Source: JBBIQS01 sp037442205 (GTDB taxonomy: Bacteria > Myxococcota > Myxococcia > Myxococcales > UBA5297). Taken from it: a DNA stretch of 64,000 nt. Positions 50,367 to 58,530 of this stretch are shown here, one piece after another; the first letter of the stretch is position 1, and each line of letters starts with the position of its first letter. Location: contig JBBIQS010000025.1 of NCBI GenBank assembly GCA_037442205.1, forward strand, positions 25,540-89,539, given 5' to 3'. Both the position numbers and the translations under genes were made by a program. The notes beneath the pieces were generated by a model. That model worked only from the letters and a program-made list of their open reading frames with translations, was not told the origin of the DNA and ran no database searches.

Positions 50367-52742
50367 ATGAGTGCCTCGTCCGAAAGCTCTGCCCTTCGCC
50401 GGTGGCGTTTCCTGGCCCGAGCCGCTGCGCTGCTACTCGCGGGCGCGGTCATCGGCGGCCTGGCCGCGGCCTGGCTCGTTCCGCTGCCCTCGCACCTGGC
50501 CGACGGCGGCTCGACGGTCATCGAGTTCCGCGACGGGACCGCCGCCTTCGTCTTCCTCTCCCCAGACGAGAAGTGGCGCATCCCGGCAACGCTCGAGGAG
50601 ATCGACCCCGCCTACCTCCGCGCGCTCGTCGCCCTCGAGGATCAGCGCTTCCTGCAGCATCACGGCGTCGACCCGAGCGCCATCGTCCGGGCCGCATTCC
50701 AGAACCTCTCCGCGGGCCGGGTCGTCTCCGGGGCCTCGACCTTGTCGATGCAGCTCGCCCGAATCCTCGAGCCGCATCCTCGCTCGCTCCGATACAAGGT
50801 CATCGAGGCCCTGCGGGCGATGCAGCTCGAGCTTCGCCTGTCCAAGCGGCAGATCCTCGGTGCCTACCTGACCTTCGTCCCGTACGGCCGCAACCTCGAA
50901 GGGATTGAGGCCGCCTCGCTGGCCTACTTCGGCCACCGGCCGACCAACCTGAGCCCCGCGGAGATCGCCACCCTGCTCGCCGTTCCGCAGGACCCGAACG
51001 ATCGCTTCCCGACTCCCGGCCACCTGCCTCGGCTGCGCGCGGCCCGCGACCAGATCGCCCGCCGGCTGCTCGACGCCGAGGCTCTGCCTCGCGGGCGCTC
51101 CAAGCTGGCCAGTCCCCAGCAGCTCTTCGCGGAGGTCACCGCCCTCCCGCCGCCCTCGGAGATGCAGCCCTTCCCGCGACTGGCGCCTCACGCCGCCGCC
51201 TGGCTCAGGACCCAGCTCAAGGACCGCACCCGGCTGCGCACCACCCTCGACCAGGGCACCCAGCGCATCGCCGAGCGGGCCATGCGCTCCTCTCGCGCCG
51301 ACGCCGAGCGCCGCGGCGCCCACAACGGCGCGCTGGTGGTCCTCGACTCCGCCACCGCCGAGGTCCGTGCCCTGGTCGGCAACTTCGACTTCTTTGATCC
51401 CGCCCACGGCGGGCAGATCGCCGGCTTCGCCGAGGCCCGCTCACCCGGCTCGGCGCTCAAGCCCTTCCTCTATGCCATGGCCATCGACCGCGGGCTGGCG
51501 CTGCCGGAGTTCCTGGTCCCCGACATCCCGATGCGCTTCGGCGGCTACCAGCCCAAGAACTTCGACGGCACCTTCTCCGGCCTGGTGCGGCTCGAGGACG
51601 CCCTGAGCCAGTCGCTCAACCTCCCCTTCGTCGAGCTGCTGTCCCGCTTCGGCTCGGAGAACTTCGTCGGCACCCTGCGCTCGCTGGGGCTCACCAGCCT
51701 GAGCAGCGAGCCGGGCCACTACGGCCTGTCGGCGATCGTCGGCGGCATCGAGCTGACGCCGCTCGAGCTCTCCGGGCTCTACGCCGCCCTCGCGCGACAG
51801 GGCCACTACCGCCCGGTCCGCTATCTGATGGATCAACTGAAGCAGGACGAGAGCGAGATCTTCTCGCCCGGAGCCGCGTACCTGACCGTGCGCGCGCTCT
51901 CGCGCAAGGATCGCCCGGACTTCCCAGCGCGCTCGCGGTTCACCGGGGCGCCCTCGCAGGTGCACTGGAAGACCGGCACCAGCTTCGGCCATCGCGACGC
52001 CTGGGCGGCAGGATCCGGGGCGGCGCACACCGCGGTGGTGTGGCTGGGCAACTTCGACAGCAAGGCCAGCCCGGAGATCACCGGCTCCGACGCCGCCGGC
52101 CCCATCCTCTTCGACGTGCTCGAGGCGCTCCAGGAGCCGAACGCCCTGCCCCGGCCGCCGTCCCCGACCAAAGACCTCAAGCAGATCGAGGTCTGCGCCT
52201 TTTCAGGCCACCCCGCCACCGACGCCTGCGAGTCGAAGAAGTGGGTGCTGGCGCGCGCCTCCAGCGTGCCGACCACCCCGTGTCCCTACCACGTGCGCGT
52301 GGACGTCGACGACCAGACCGGCCAGGCGCTGAGCGTCGACTGCCGCGCGGGCCGCTCCCATCACAGCAGGAGCTTCGTCACTCTGCCCGCGGACATCGGA
52401 CGCTGGATGAAGGAGCAGTCGCGGCAGGCGTCGCGGCCGCCGACGCCGATGGCGGGCTGCGCGCCGGCGGGCTCGGTCCCTCCGCGGATCGCCTCGCCGC
52501 CGCCCGGGCAGACCGCAGTGCTGCTGCCCGGGGTCCCGGAGAAGAACCAGGAGATCGTCCTCGAGGCCGAGGCGCCCTCGGGAGCTCGGCTGAGCTGGTT
52601 CGTCGACGGCGAGTTCTTGGGCATCGCCAGCGCTGACGAGCGGCTGTGGTGGACGCCCAAGCTCGGCCGGCATGAGATCGTGGTGGTCGACGAGGCGGGA
52701 CAGTCGGCCAAGCGGACCTTCCGGGTGACGCGGCGGCGGTAG
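50367..52742 (+). CDS. pbpC: Penicillin-binding protein 1C (bifunctional)
   Basis: A 791-residue class A PBP. One membrane helix lies at about 16-36. The GT51 domain has catalytic E91 in 'ALEDQRFLQHHGVD' and 'SGASTLSMQLARIL'. The transpeptidase domain has S362 in 'SPGSALKPF' (SxxK), 'SQSLNLPF' (SxN at 416-418) and 'HWKTGTSFG' (KTG at 535-537). A C-terminal BiPBP_C-like beta domain follows (about 695-791, 'GARLSWFVDGEFLG'), typical of PBP1C. It synthesises and cross-links peptidoglycan and is paired with the A2M lipoprotein. Confidence 0.96.
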   Translation: MSASSESSALRRWRFLARAAALLLAGAVIGGLAAAWLVPLPSHLADGGSTVIEFRDGTAAFVFLSPDEKWRIPATLEEIDPAYLRALVALEDQRFLQHHGVDPSAIVRAAFQNLSAGRVVSGASTLSMQLARILEPHPRSLRYKVIEALRAMQLELRLSKRQILGAYLTFVPYGRNLEGIEAASLAYFGHRPTNLSPAEIATLLAVPQDPNDRFPTPGHLPRLRAARDQIARRLLDAEALPRGRSKLASPQQLFAEVTALPPPSEMQPFPRLAPHAAAWLRTQLKDRTRLRTTLDQGTQRIAERAMRSSRADAERRGAHNGALVVLDSATAEVRALVGNFDFFDPAHGGQIAGFAEARSPGSALKPFLYAMAIDRGLALPEFLVPDIPMRFGGYQPKNFDGTFSGLVRLEDALSQSLNLPFVELLSRFGSENFVGTLRSLGLTSLSSEPGHYGLSAIVGGIELTPLELSGLYAALARQGHYRPVRYLMDQLKQDESEIFSPGAAYLTVRALSRKDRPDFPARSRFTGAPSQVHWKTGTSFGHRDAWAAGSGAAHTAVVWLGNFDSKASPEITGSDAAGPILFDVLEALQEPNALPRPPSPTKDLKQIEVCAFSGHPATDACESKKWVLARASSVPTTPCPYHVRVDVDDQTGQALSVDCRAGRSHHSRSFVTLPADIGRWMKEQSRQASRPPTPMAGCAPAGSVPPRIASPPPGQTAVLLPGVPEKNQEIVLEAEAPSGARLSWFVDGEFLGIASADERLWWTPKLGRHEIVVVDEAGQSAKRTFRVTRRR

Positions 52743-52754
52743 GCGGCGCGAGGG

Positions 52755-53180
52755 CTACCCCGTCCACACCAGGATCTCTTTGACCCTACTGAAGTCCCGG
52801 TCGTGGGTCACCAGCGCGTGGCAGCTCTCACTGAGTGCGACCGCGAGCTGCAGGGCGTCCGGAAGCCTGAGCCGATACTGGGCGCGCAGTCGCGCTGCCG
52901 ATACGGCGACTTCCTCGTCTATCTCGCGAAGCGACCAGCCGTGACTGCCGGTCAATGCTTGGCGATAGCGCTCCGCCAGAGCTTCTTGGCCGGCGGCCAG
53001 CGGACCGGTCAGCACCTCAGCCAGAGTGATGGGGCTGACCACCGGCTCGATTCTCCCCGCGGCGATATCGGCGAACAGCGGTTCGAACTTGCCCCCGAGC
53101 GCATGACCGTCGAGAAGGTAGACGATGGGGCTCGTATCCAGGAAGACGCGCGCCCCGTCCGGAATCTGGGGGGCGGTCAT
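52755..53180 (-). CDS. PIN-domain (VapC-type) ribonuclease toxin
   Basis: A 141-residue PIN protein from the ATG at 53180, overlapping the antitoxin stop by 4 nt. The acidic residues of the active site are seen in 'RVFLDTSPIVYLLDG', 'ITLAEVLTGPL', 'LRLPDALQLAVAL' and 'THDRDFSRVKE'. VapC toxins cleave tRNA or rRNA until neutralised. All expected acidic residues are present, so it should be active. Confidence 0.93.
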   Translation of the reverse strand: MTAPQIPDGARVFLDTSPIVYLLDGHALGGKFEPLFADIAAGRIEPVVSPITLAEVLTGPLAAGQEALAERYRQALTGSHGWSLREIDEEVAVSAARLRAQYRLRLPDALQLAVALSESCHALVTHDRDFSRVKEILVWTG

Positions 53181-53422
53181 TCCCACTCGTCCCGGAGCTT
53201 CGCCAGGGTGCGCGCCGGGGCTCTTCCCCACAGGCCGGCGCCAGTTCCCTTGAGATCCAGCAATCGCATGCCTCCGCGAGCCCTCATCTCCGCGATCGGC
53301 ACCAGCGCCGCATACGCCTTGCCGCGCTTGGTGATCACGGTCGCGACGCCGTGGTGCGCGCGCTCCAGCAACTCGGGAAGATGCGCCCGCGCCTCCTCTG
53401 CTCCACAGGTCTTTCGGGCCAT
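53177..53422 (-). CDS. Phd/YefM-type antitoxin
   Basis: An 81-residue protein starting at the ATG at 53422. The Phd/YefM fold is recognised by 'MARKTCGAEEARAHLPELLE' and 'GVATVITKRGKAYAALVPI'; the Trp/acidic C-terminal tail ('LAKLRDEWE') is the usual toxin-binding part. The 4-nt overlap with the PIN gene couples their translation. It is expected to bind the palindrome upstream and repress the operon. Confidence 0.92.
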   Translation of the reverse strand: MARKTCGAEEARAHLPELLERAHHGVATVITKRGKAYAALVPIAEMRARGGMRLLDLKGTGAGLWGRAPARTLAKLRDEWE

Positions 53423-53450
53423 CTTGCCCTCCTCGGCTCGAAGAGTACGA

Positions 53451-53460
53451 ACCGTACGGT
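53451..53460. promoter_or_regulatory. Palindromic operator candidate of the toxin-antitoxin pair
   Basis: accgtacggt is a perfect 10-bp palindrome 28 nt upstream of the antitoxin start, where Phd/YefM antitoxins bind. Binding is inferred. Confidence 0.5.
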
Positions 53461-53566
53461 CTGTTGGCAACCGGTGCGGGTGCTCGCGCGACGAGGAGTT
53501 CGCTCCCCAGTGGCGCGCTGGCGCCCCTCCCGCTAGCGTCGGCAGGGTTCTTCAAGGAGCAAGCGC

Positions 53567-54562
53567 ATGTCCCGCCTCGAAACCGCCTTCACCCGCCACG
53601 CCGGCGTCGACGTCCCGGTGATCTGCGGAGCGATGTACCCCTGCTCCAATCCCGAGCTGATCGCCGCGGTCTCGGCCGCCGGCGGGCTGGGCCTGGTGCA
53701 GCCGATCTCGCTGACCTACGTCCACGGATACGAGCTGCGGGCCGGGCTGCGCCACCTGCGAACGCTCACCGACAAGCCCATCGGCTTCAACGCCATCGTC
53801 GAGTCCGGGTCCAAGACCTACCTGGAGCGGATGCGCCGGTGGGTCGACATCGCGCTCGAAGAAGGGGTGCGCTTCTTCGTCACCGCGCTGGGCAACCCGC
53901 GCTTCGTGGTCGAGAAGGCGCACGCCGTGGGCGGGGTGGTCTACCACGACGTCACCGAGCGCAGGTGGGCCGACAAGGCGCTCGAGGCCGGGGTCGACGG
54001 GCTGATCTGCGTCAACGGCCGCGCCGGCGGCCACGCCGGGACCCGCTCTCCCGAGGACCTCTACGCCCAGCTCGCCGACCTCAAGGTGCCGCTGGTCTGC
54101 GCCGGCGGGGTCGGCTCGGAGAAGGACTTCGCGCGGATGCTCGAGCTCGGCTACGCCGGGGTGCAGATGGGCACCCGCTTCATCGCCACCGAGGAGTGCA
54201 AGGTCCACCCCGACTACAAGAAGGCGATCCTCGACGCCGAGGAGAAGGACATCGTGCTCACCGAGAAGCTCACCGGAGTCCCGGTTTCGGTGATCAACAC
54301 GCCCTACGTCCAGCAGATGGGGACCCGGGCCGGCCCGATCGCGCGGAGGCTGCTCAAGGGCTCGCGCACCAAGCACTGGATGAGGGCGTTCTACACGCTG
54401 AGCTCGGTCTGGACGCTCAAGCGCTCCTCGCTGCGCGGGACCGCCTACAAGGACTATTTCCAGGCCGGCAAGAGCGTCGCCGGGATCGACCGAATCGAGC
54501 CGGCTGGGGAGATCGTCCGGCGCTTCGCAGCCGCGGCCCAGGCCTCCCACGCCAGGAGCTAG
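53567..54562 (+). CDS. NAD(P)H-dependent flavin oxidoreductase / nitronate monooxygenase family
   Basis: A 331-residue TIM-barrel flavoprotein with AAGGAG upstream. Key segments are 'GVDVPVICGAMYPCSNPELI' at the start, 'GVDGLICVNGRAGGHAG' (FMN phosphate and the conserved His), 'VPLVCAGGVGSEKDF' and 'GYAGVQMGTRFIATEE', all typical of nitronate monooxygenase/enoyl-ACP reductase FabK-like enzymes. The substrate could be a nitronate or an enoyl thioester; context does not decide. A convergent terminator lies behind it. Confidence 0.92.
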   Translation: MSRLETAFTRHAGVDVPVICGAMYPCSNPELIAAVSAAGGLGLVQPISLTYVHGYELRAGLRHLRTLTDKPIGFNAIVESGSKTYLERMRRWVDIALEEGVRFFVTALGNPRFVVEKAHAVGGVVYHDVTERRWADKALEAGVDGLICVNGRAGGHAGTRSPEDLYAQLADLKVPLVCAGGVGSEKDFARMLELGYAGVQMGTRFIATEECKVHPDYKKAILDAEEKDIVLTEKLTGVPVSVINTPYVQQMGTRAGPIARRLLKGSRTKHWMRAFYTLSSVWTLKRSSLRGTAYKDYFQAGKSVAGIDRIEPAGEIVRRFAAAAQASHARS

Positions 54563-54586
54563 CGCAAAGGAGAGCCCTCAAAGCGA

Positions 54587-54618
54587 ATCGGCGAACGAGC
54601 GCGAGCCCGTTCGCCGAT
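54587..54618. terminator. Terminator hairpin between convergent genes
   Basis: A perfect 11-bp stem (atcggcgaacg / cgttcgccgat) with a 10-nt loop between the stop of the flavin oxidoreductase and that of the first DAG-linker lipoprotein. Both strands lack long T-runs. Confidence 0.65.
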
Positions 54619-54638
54619 CCGTGAACCTTCCTAGCCGA

Positions 54639-55343
54639 CTAGATCTTGATGTGGATTCCGCCGGTGACCACACAGGTGTTGACGTTGGCGCCACCATTCG
54701 GCGGTGCCGTCACCAGGGTGCAATTCGGGGCGCAGGAGAAAGTGATCTCCTCGGCGCCCGGGGTGGCGACGAAGGAGTCGATCTTGAGGGTCCCTGTGCC
54801 CGGCCCGTCCTGCCAGCTCGACGACAGCAGAACCGGGTTGGCGGGGTCGGCGTTGTCATACAGGTCCACGGTGTAGGGATCCGAGAGCCCGGAGGCCGAG
54901 AGCGACTGAGAAATCGGGCAGACGAACTGCTGGCCGAACTCGTAGAGCGAGACCTCGAGAAGGTAGTTGCCGTCATCCGAGGTCAGGTCGAAGTAGGTCG
55001 CCGCCGCAGAGTTCGGGTCGGCCGGGAACCAATCCACGGTCAGCGTCGGCGCGGCGAAGGCGATGGTCTGCTGCGCCTTGCCGATCGCTGTGTACTTCAC
55101 CGCCAGCGTGTTGCTCAGGGTCGTGGCCGGCGTGCCGCACGGCGGCGGGGGCTCGGTGGAGGCGTCGGATGTCGGTCCCGCGTCGGTATCCACGACCGCT
55201 CCGGCGTCCGCGTTGGAACCCGCGTCGGAGGAGGTCTTGCCGGCGTCAGACGCGCCATTGGGCGCGGGCTGACTGCCCCCGCAGTAGACCGAGGAGATGG
55301 CGACCAGCAGGACCGCGGCGATCATCGGGATCTTGTAGGACAT
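54639..55343 (-). CDS. Exported DAG-linker lipoprotein-like protein, paralogue 1
   Basis: A 234-residue protein from the ATG at 55343 (AAGGAAG upstream). The hydrophobic leader ends 'ISSVYCGGS', a poor lipobox. A Ser/Asp/Ala/Gly linker ('SDAGKTSSDAGSNADAGA') covers about 31-62, then a Cys-bearing beta domain to the end. Shared motifs with the next two genes are 'NTLAVKYTAIG', 'LLEVSLYEFGQQFVCPISQS', 'DPYTVDLYDN', 'GTLKIDSFVATPGAEEITFS' and 'CAPNCTLV'. Unknown family; see finding on the trio. Confidence 0.75.
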   Translation of the reverse strand: MSYKIPMIAAVLLVAISSVYCGGSQPAPNGASDAGKTSSDAGSNADAGAVVDTDAGPTSDASTEPPPPCGTPATTLSNTLAVKYTAIGKAQQTIAFAAPTLTVDWFPADPNSAAATYFDLTSDDGNYLLEVSLYEFGQQFVCPISQSLSASGLSDPYTVDLYDNADPANPVLLSSSWQDGPGTGTLKIDSFVATPGAEEITFSCAPNCTLVTAPPNGGANVNTCVVTGGIHIKI

Positions 55344-55410
55344 GGAAGCGCTTCCTTTGGTTTGAGCGAGGACCCTTGGGGCCCGCATTTTCCTGGGCCT
55401 CAAACATGAA

Positions 55411-55443
55411 GCGGGCGGGCTCTCAGAATTGGAGCCCGCCCGC
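55411..55443 (-). terminator. Terminator after DAG-linker paralogue 2
   Basis: A perfect 12-bp stem (gcgggcgggctc / gagcccgcccgc) with a 9-nt loop in the gap after paralogue 2. The minus strand then reads TTCATGTTT. Confidence 0.7.
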
Positions 55444-55518
55444 GAAGCTGCTGCTGATTCAGCTCAGGCTCTTCGGCGCCAGCTCCTGAAGGGCGGCCGA
55501 GGCTGGGCTGCTCGTCGA

Positions 55519-56229
55519 CTAGATCTTCTGGTGGATGCCACCGGTGATGACGGTGGTCACCACGTTGGCACCAGTGCCGGAAGCAGGAGGAATGACCAGG
55601 GTGCAGTTCGGCTCGCAGGTGAAGGAGATCTCCTCTGAGCCGGAGGTGGTGACGAACGACTGGACCTTGAGGGTGCCGCTGGCGCCAGTATCCAAGCTCG
55701 AGCCGAGCAGGTTCCAAGTGCCCTGGGCGTCCACCTGATAGAGGTCGATTGAGTAGGGGTCGGCGTCGGCGATCGGCAGCGGCGAGGTGCTCGGGCAGGT
55801 GAACGTGGCGCCGATCTCGTACAGGCCGATCTCGATGACGTAGTTCTGGCCGTCGGCTGAGGTGAAGTCGAAGTACATGACCCCGGCAGTCGGAGGATTG
55901 CCGTTCGGATCCGGCGGAACATAATCGACGCTCGGCGTCGGGTTGCCGAAGGACAAGGTCTGCACGGTGCCACCGACGGGGGTGTACTTCACCACCAGCG
56001 TGTTGCTGTAGCTGCCGGTGCCGGTTCCGCAGGTCGCCGGGACGGTGTCCTGGGTGCCGGCGTCGGTGTCCATTCCGGCGTCCGCAACGACGGCGCCGGC
56101 GTCGGTGCTGCCGGCATCGGTGCCCGAGGTCTTTCCCGCATCGTTTCCGGCCTTGGTGCCAGAACCGCAGGCGGCCAACGAGAGAGCCACCGCAATACAG
56201 GCGGCAAAGGTCAGGCGGTTCTGGTTCAT
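55519..56229 (-). CDS. DAG-linker lipoprotein, paralogue 2
   Basis: A 236-residue lipoprotein from the ATG at 56229 (GGAAGG upstream); the signal ends 'ALSLAACGSG', a good lipobox. A Thr/Ser/Asp/Ala/Gly linker follows, then the shared beta domain, clearly homologous to paralogue 1: 'NTLVVKYTPVGG', 'YVIEIGLYEIGATFTCPSTS', 'DPYSIDLYQ', 'GTLKVQSFVTTSGSEEISFT', 'CEPNCTLV', and 'VVTTVITGGIHQKI' at the C-terminus (paralogue 1 ends 'VTGGIHIKI'). Unknown function; probably outer-membrane or surface located. Confidence 0.8.
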   Translation of the reverse strand: MNQNRLTFAACIAVALSLAACGSGTKAGNDAGKTSGTDAGSTDAGAVVADAGMDTDAGTQDTVPATCGTGTGSYSNTLVVKYTPVGGTVQTLSFGNPTPSVDYVPPDPNGNPPTAGVMYFDFTSADGQNYVIEIGLYEIGATFTCPSTSPLPIADADPYSIDLYQVDAQGTWNLLGSSLDTGASGTLKVQSFVTTSGSEEISFTCEPNCTLVIPPASGTGANVVTTVITGGIHQKI

Positions 56230-56270
56230 TCGGCGCTTCCTTCCATCCGTAAGGGGACCCAAGTTTCTAC

Positions 56271-56285
56271 GCTTGCCCGGCAAGC
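56271..56285 (-). terminator. Short hairpin after DAG-linker paralogue 3
   Basis: A 6-bp stem (gcttgc/gcaagc) with a 3-nt loop, 23 nt past the stop of paralogue 3. Too short to be sure; may be a weak terminator. Confidence 0.3.
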
Positions 56286-56307
56286 AGGGTCAAATCCGGG
56301 TCGGAGG

Positions 56308-56955
56308 CTACTCGTGTGTCCGCGCCGCACCGGTGATGATCGCCGGCAGCGGCTGGCCCGCGTCGCTGGAGAGCGACAGCGACGCCGGCAGGTTGCAGTT
56401 CTCGCAGGAGAAGCTGAGCTCCCGGCTGCCGACGTCCACGTTGTAGCCGTCGATGGTCAGCGTCCCGGTGGCGCCGTACTGGGCGCTCACCGCCAGCACG
56501 GTGCCGTCGGCCCGCTCCAGCCAGATGTCGTAGTCGGCCTCGATGGTGGGCAGCGGGGCAGCCTGCGGGCACTGGCCGCTGGCGCTGTCCCAGACCGCCA
56601 CCTCGAGCCGGTACTGGTCGTCGAGGCTGTAGAAGAAGAACGAGGTGCTCATCGTGTCGACGGTGACCTCGAAGCGGCCGGAGGAGAAATCGAGCGTGTC
56701 GGGGCCATAGTGCACCGTCAGGCTCCGGCCCACCGGCGCGGTCATGGCCGCGCAGGAGTGGGGCCCGGCGTCCACCGCGACGTCGGCATCGGCGGCCCCG
56801 GCATCGCTCCGGTCCACCGCCGCATCGAGGGGCGCTCCGGCATCCATCGCCGCCTGGGCGTCGGTGCGCCCGGCGTCCGCCGATTCACCGCCCGGCTTGC
56901 CACAGAAGCTCAGCGTCAACAGCAGCGCGGCTGCCATCGACAAGTTGCGCATCAT
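56308..56955 (-). CDS. DAG-linker lipoprotein, paralogue 3
   Basis: A 215-residue protein whose leader ends 'LTLSFCGKPG', a plausible lipobox. It then has an Asp/Ala/Gly linker (about 23-68) and a more divergent copy of the same domain: 'SLTVHYGPDTLDFSSG', 'YRLEVAVWDSASGQCPQAAP', 'YDIWLERADG', 'GTLTIDGYNVDVGSRELSFS', 'CENCNLPASL'. The Cys pair near the C-terminus replaces CxPNC with CENC. All three genes are in tandem on the minus strand. Confidence 0.75.
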   Translation of the reverse strand: MMRNLSMAAALLLTLSFCGKPGGESADAGRTDAQAAMDAGAPLDAAVDRSDAGAADADVAVDAGPHSCAAMTAPVGRSLTVHYGPDTLDFSSGRFEVTVDTMSTSFFFYSLDDQYRLEVAVWDSASGQCPQAAPLPTIEADYDIWLERADGTVLAVSAQYGATGTLTIDGYNVDVGSRELSFSCENCNLPASLSLSSDAGQPLPAIITGAARTHE

Positions 56956-56988
56956 GAGATTCTCCCGGAATTTCGTTGTGCGCCCTGC

Positions 56989-57219
56989 TCAGAGTGAGAA
57001 ATCGCCGCCGTCGTCCTTCTTCATCCGCTCGCGCCGGGCCTCGATTTCGCCGGCGGCGCGGCGGGTCTCGGCGTCGTCGATTCCCTTGAGATCGGCTGTC
57101 AGGTAGACGCCCTCGCGCGTTCCCCTGGGCAGCGAGCTGAGCGGCACGCTCTTCTCCTTGCCGTCGATCACCAGCACCGCCTGCTTCCCCTCGATGCGAT
57201 CCACGAATGGTCCGGCCAT
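56989..57219 (-). CDS. DUF3006 domain protein
   Basis: A 76-residue protein starting at the ATG at 57219 (AGGAGAAGG upstream; an alternative TTG lies at 57243). 'GPFVDRIEGKQAVLVIDGKE' and 'VPLSSLPRGTREGVYL' identify DUF3006, a small beta domain often encoded directly next to ComEC/Rec2-like MBL proteins, as it is here. No transmembrane helix. Its role is unknown; it may bind or regulate the partner. Confidence 0.9.
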   Translation of the reverse strand: MAGPFVDRIEGKQAVLVIDGKEKSVPLSSLPRGTREGVYLTADLKGIDDAETRRAAGEIEARRERMKKDDGGDFSL

Positions 57220-57239
57220 GGCCTTCTCCTGGGGCTTCT

Positions 57240-58394
57240 TCAAGGATTGCAGTCCTTGGCCGGGCGCTTGCCCGCCTCCATCGCCTCTTCGCGGGTCTGG
57301 AAGGCGACCTGGTTGTCGGGCTTGATCTTCTGGGCGTTGGGGCAGCTGGCCTTGTGGAAGACCTGGCCCTTGGCGCTGCCGACGTAGCCGCCCTCGCTCT
57401 TGGCCGAGGCAGGGGCGCGCGCCGGCGCGTCCATCTTCGGCTCGTCAACCATCGGCTTCTCGGCATGCGCCGCGCGAGCCTCGGCTCTCTTCTCCGGCTT
57501 CTCGACTTTGGCGACGGTCGGGCTGGCAGCCGGGCCGGGGGCGGCGGCTGCGGCCGCATTTCCGGTCAGCACCGTGAGCTTGTTGCCATCGCTCTTGATG
57601 ACGATCTCGCCGTCGAGATCGGTGCGCAGGATGCGCGCTCCGACCGCCTCCATGCGCTCCATCGCCTGGCGGGTCGGGTGGCCATAGTCGTTGTTGGCGC
57701 CCACCGAGATCACCGCGATCTCCGGCTTGACCTTGGCCAGCAGGTCGGCGGTGTTGCTGTGGCGGCTGGCGTGGTGGGCGGCCTTGTAGACGTTGGACTT
57801 GAGCTCCTCGCCGCTCTTGAGGATGGCGCGCTCGGTCTCCTCCTCGCTGTCGGCGGAAAGGTAGAAGGCGGTGTTGCCGAAGGTGAGGCGCGCGACCACC
57901 GAGTTGGCGTTCACGTCGGAGCGGGTGCCGTGGAAGAAGGGCTTGATGGGGGCCAGCAGGTGAAGGTTGGCGCCGCCGCCGAGGTTGATGTTGCGGCCGG
58001 CCTCGGCGACCTTGAGCGGGACCTTGCGCTCCTCGAGGGCCTTGAGGAGCTGGTTGTAGCCTGCGGAGGGATGGTTGAAGCCCGGCTCCATGAACAGGTT
58101 GGCGCCCACCGCCTGGAGGGCCTTCTCCATGCCGCCGAGGTGGTCGGCGTGGGGATGGGTCATCAGCAGCAGGTCGATGGGAGCGGTGAGGATCTGCTTG
58201 AGGCGCCGGGCGAGTGCCTCGCCGGCATCAGGCGGGCCGGCGTCGACCAGGATCGTCTTCCCTGCCGGCGAAACGATGAGGTAGCCGTCGCCCTGGCCGA
58301 CGTCGAAGAAGTAGACGGTGAGCTCGGCGGCATGTGCCGCGGAGCTCGATAGCATGACCGCGAGAAGCGCTATCCAAAGTCGAAGGAATCGCAT
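57240..58394 (-). CDS. Exported ComEC/Rec2-like MBL-fold protein with Ada-type zinc tail
   Basis: A 384-residue protein from the ATG at 58394 (AGGAG upstream) with a signal peptide (about 1-22, ending 'AAHAAE'). The MBL domain matches the ComEC C-terminal domain: 'FFDVGQGDGYLIVSPAGKTI', 'VDAGPP', 'LLMTHPHADHLGG', 'YLSADSEEETERAIL' and 'VYKAAHHASRHSN'. After an Ala/Lys/Glu-rich linker (about 275-333) a C-terminal Ada-like metal domain follows, 'YVGSAKGQVFHKASCPNAQK' to 'GKRPAKDCNP'. It is translated just before DUF3006. In DNA uptake ComEC's MBL part may degrade one strand; whether this exported form acts on DNA is unknown. Confidence 0.88.
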   Translation of the reverse strand: MRFLRLWIALLAVMLSSSAAHAAELTVYFFDVGQGDGYLIVSPAGKTILVDAGPPDAGEALARRLKQILTAPIDLLLMTHPHADHLGGMEKALQAVGANLFMEPGFNHPSAGYNQLLKALEERKVPLKVAEAGRNINLGGGANLHLLAPIKPFFHGTRSDVNANSVVARLTFGNTAFYLSADSEEETERAILKSGEELKSNVYKAAHHASRHSNTADLLAKVKPEIAVISVGANNDYGHPTRQAMERMEAVGARILRTDLDGEIVIKSDGNKLTVLTGNAAAAAAPGPAASPTVAKVEKPEKRAEARAAHAEKPMVDEPKMDAPARAPASAKSEGGYVGSAKGQVFHKASCPNAQKIKPDNQVAFQTREEAMEAGKRPAKDCNP

Positions 58395-58530
58395 GGCTCT
58401 CCTGGAGGAGGAGTAGCTTAGCGGCCGGGAGCGCTCATGGCCATCGGGCACCGAGCCGCGGCCGACCGGGCGCGGCCGGCGCGCGGAAGAGAACCGATGC
58501 CGCCGCCGGACGCTACCCGGCGCCCGGACC

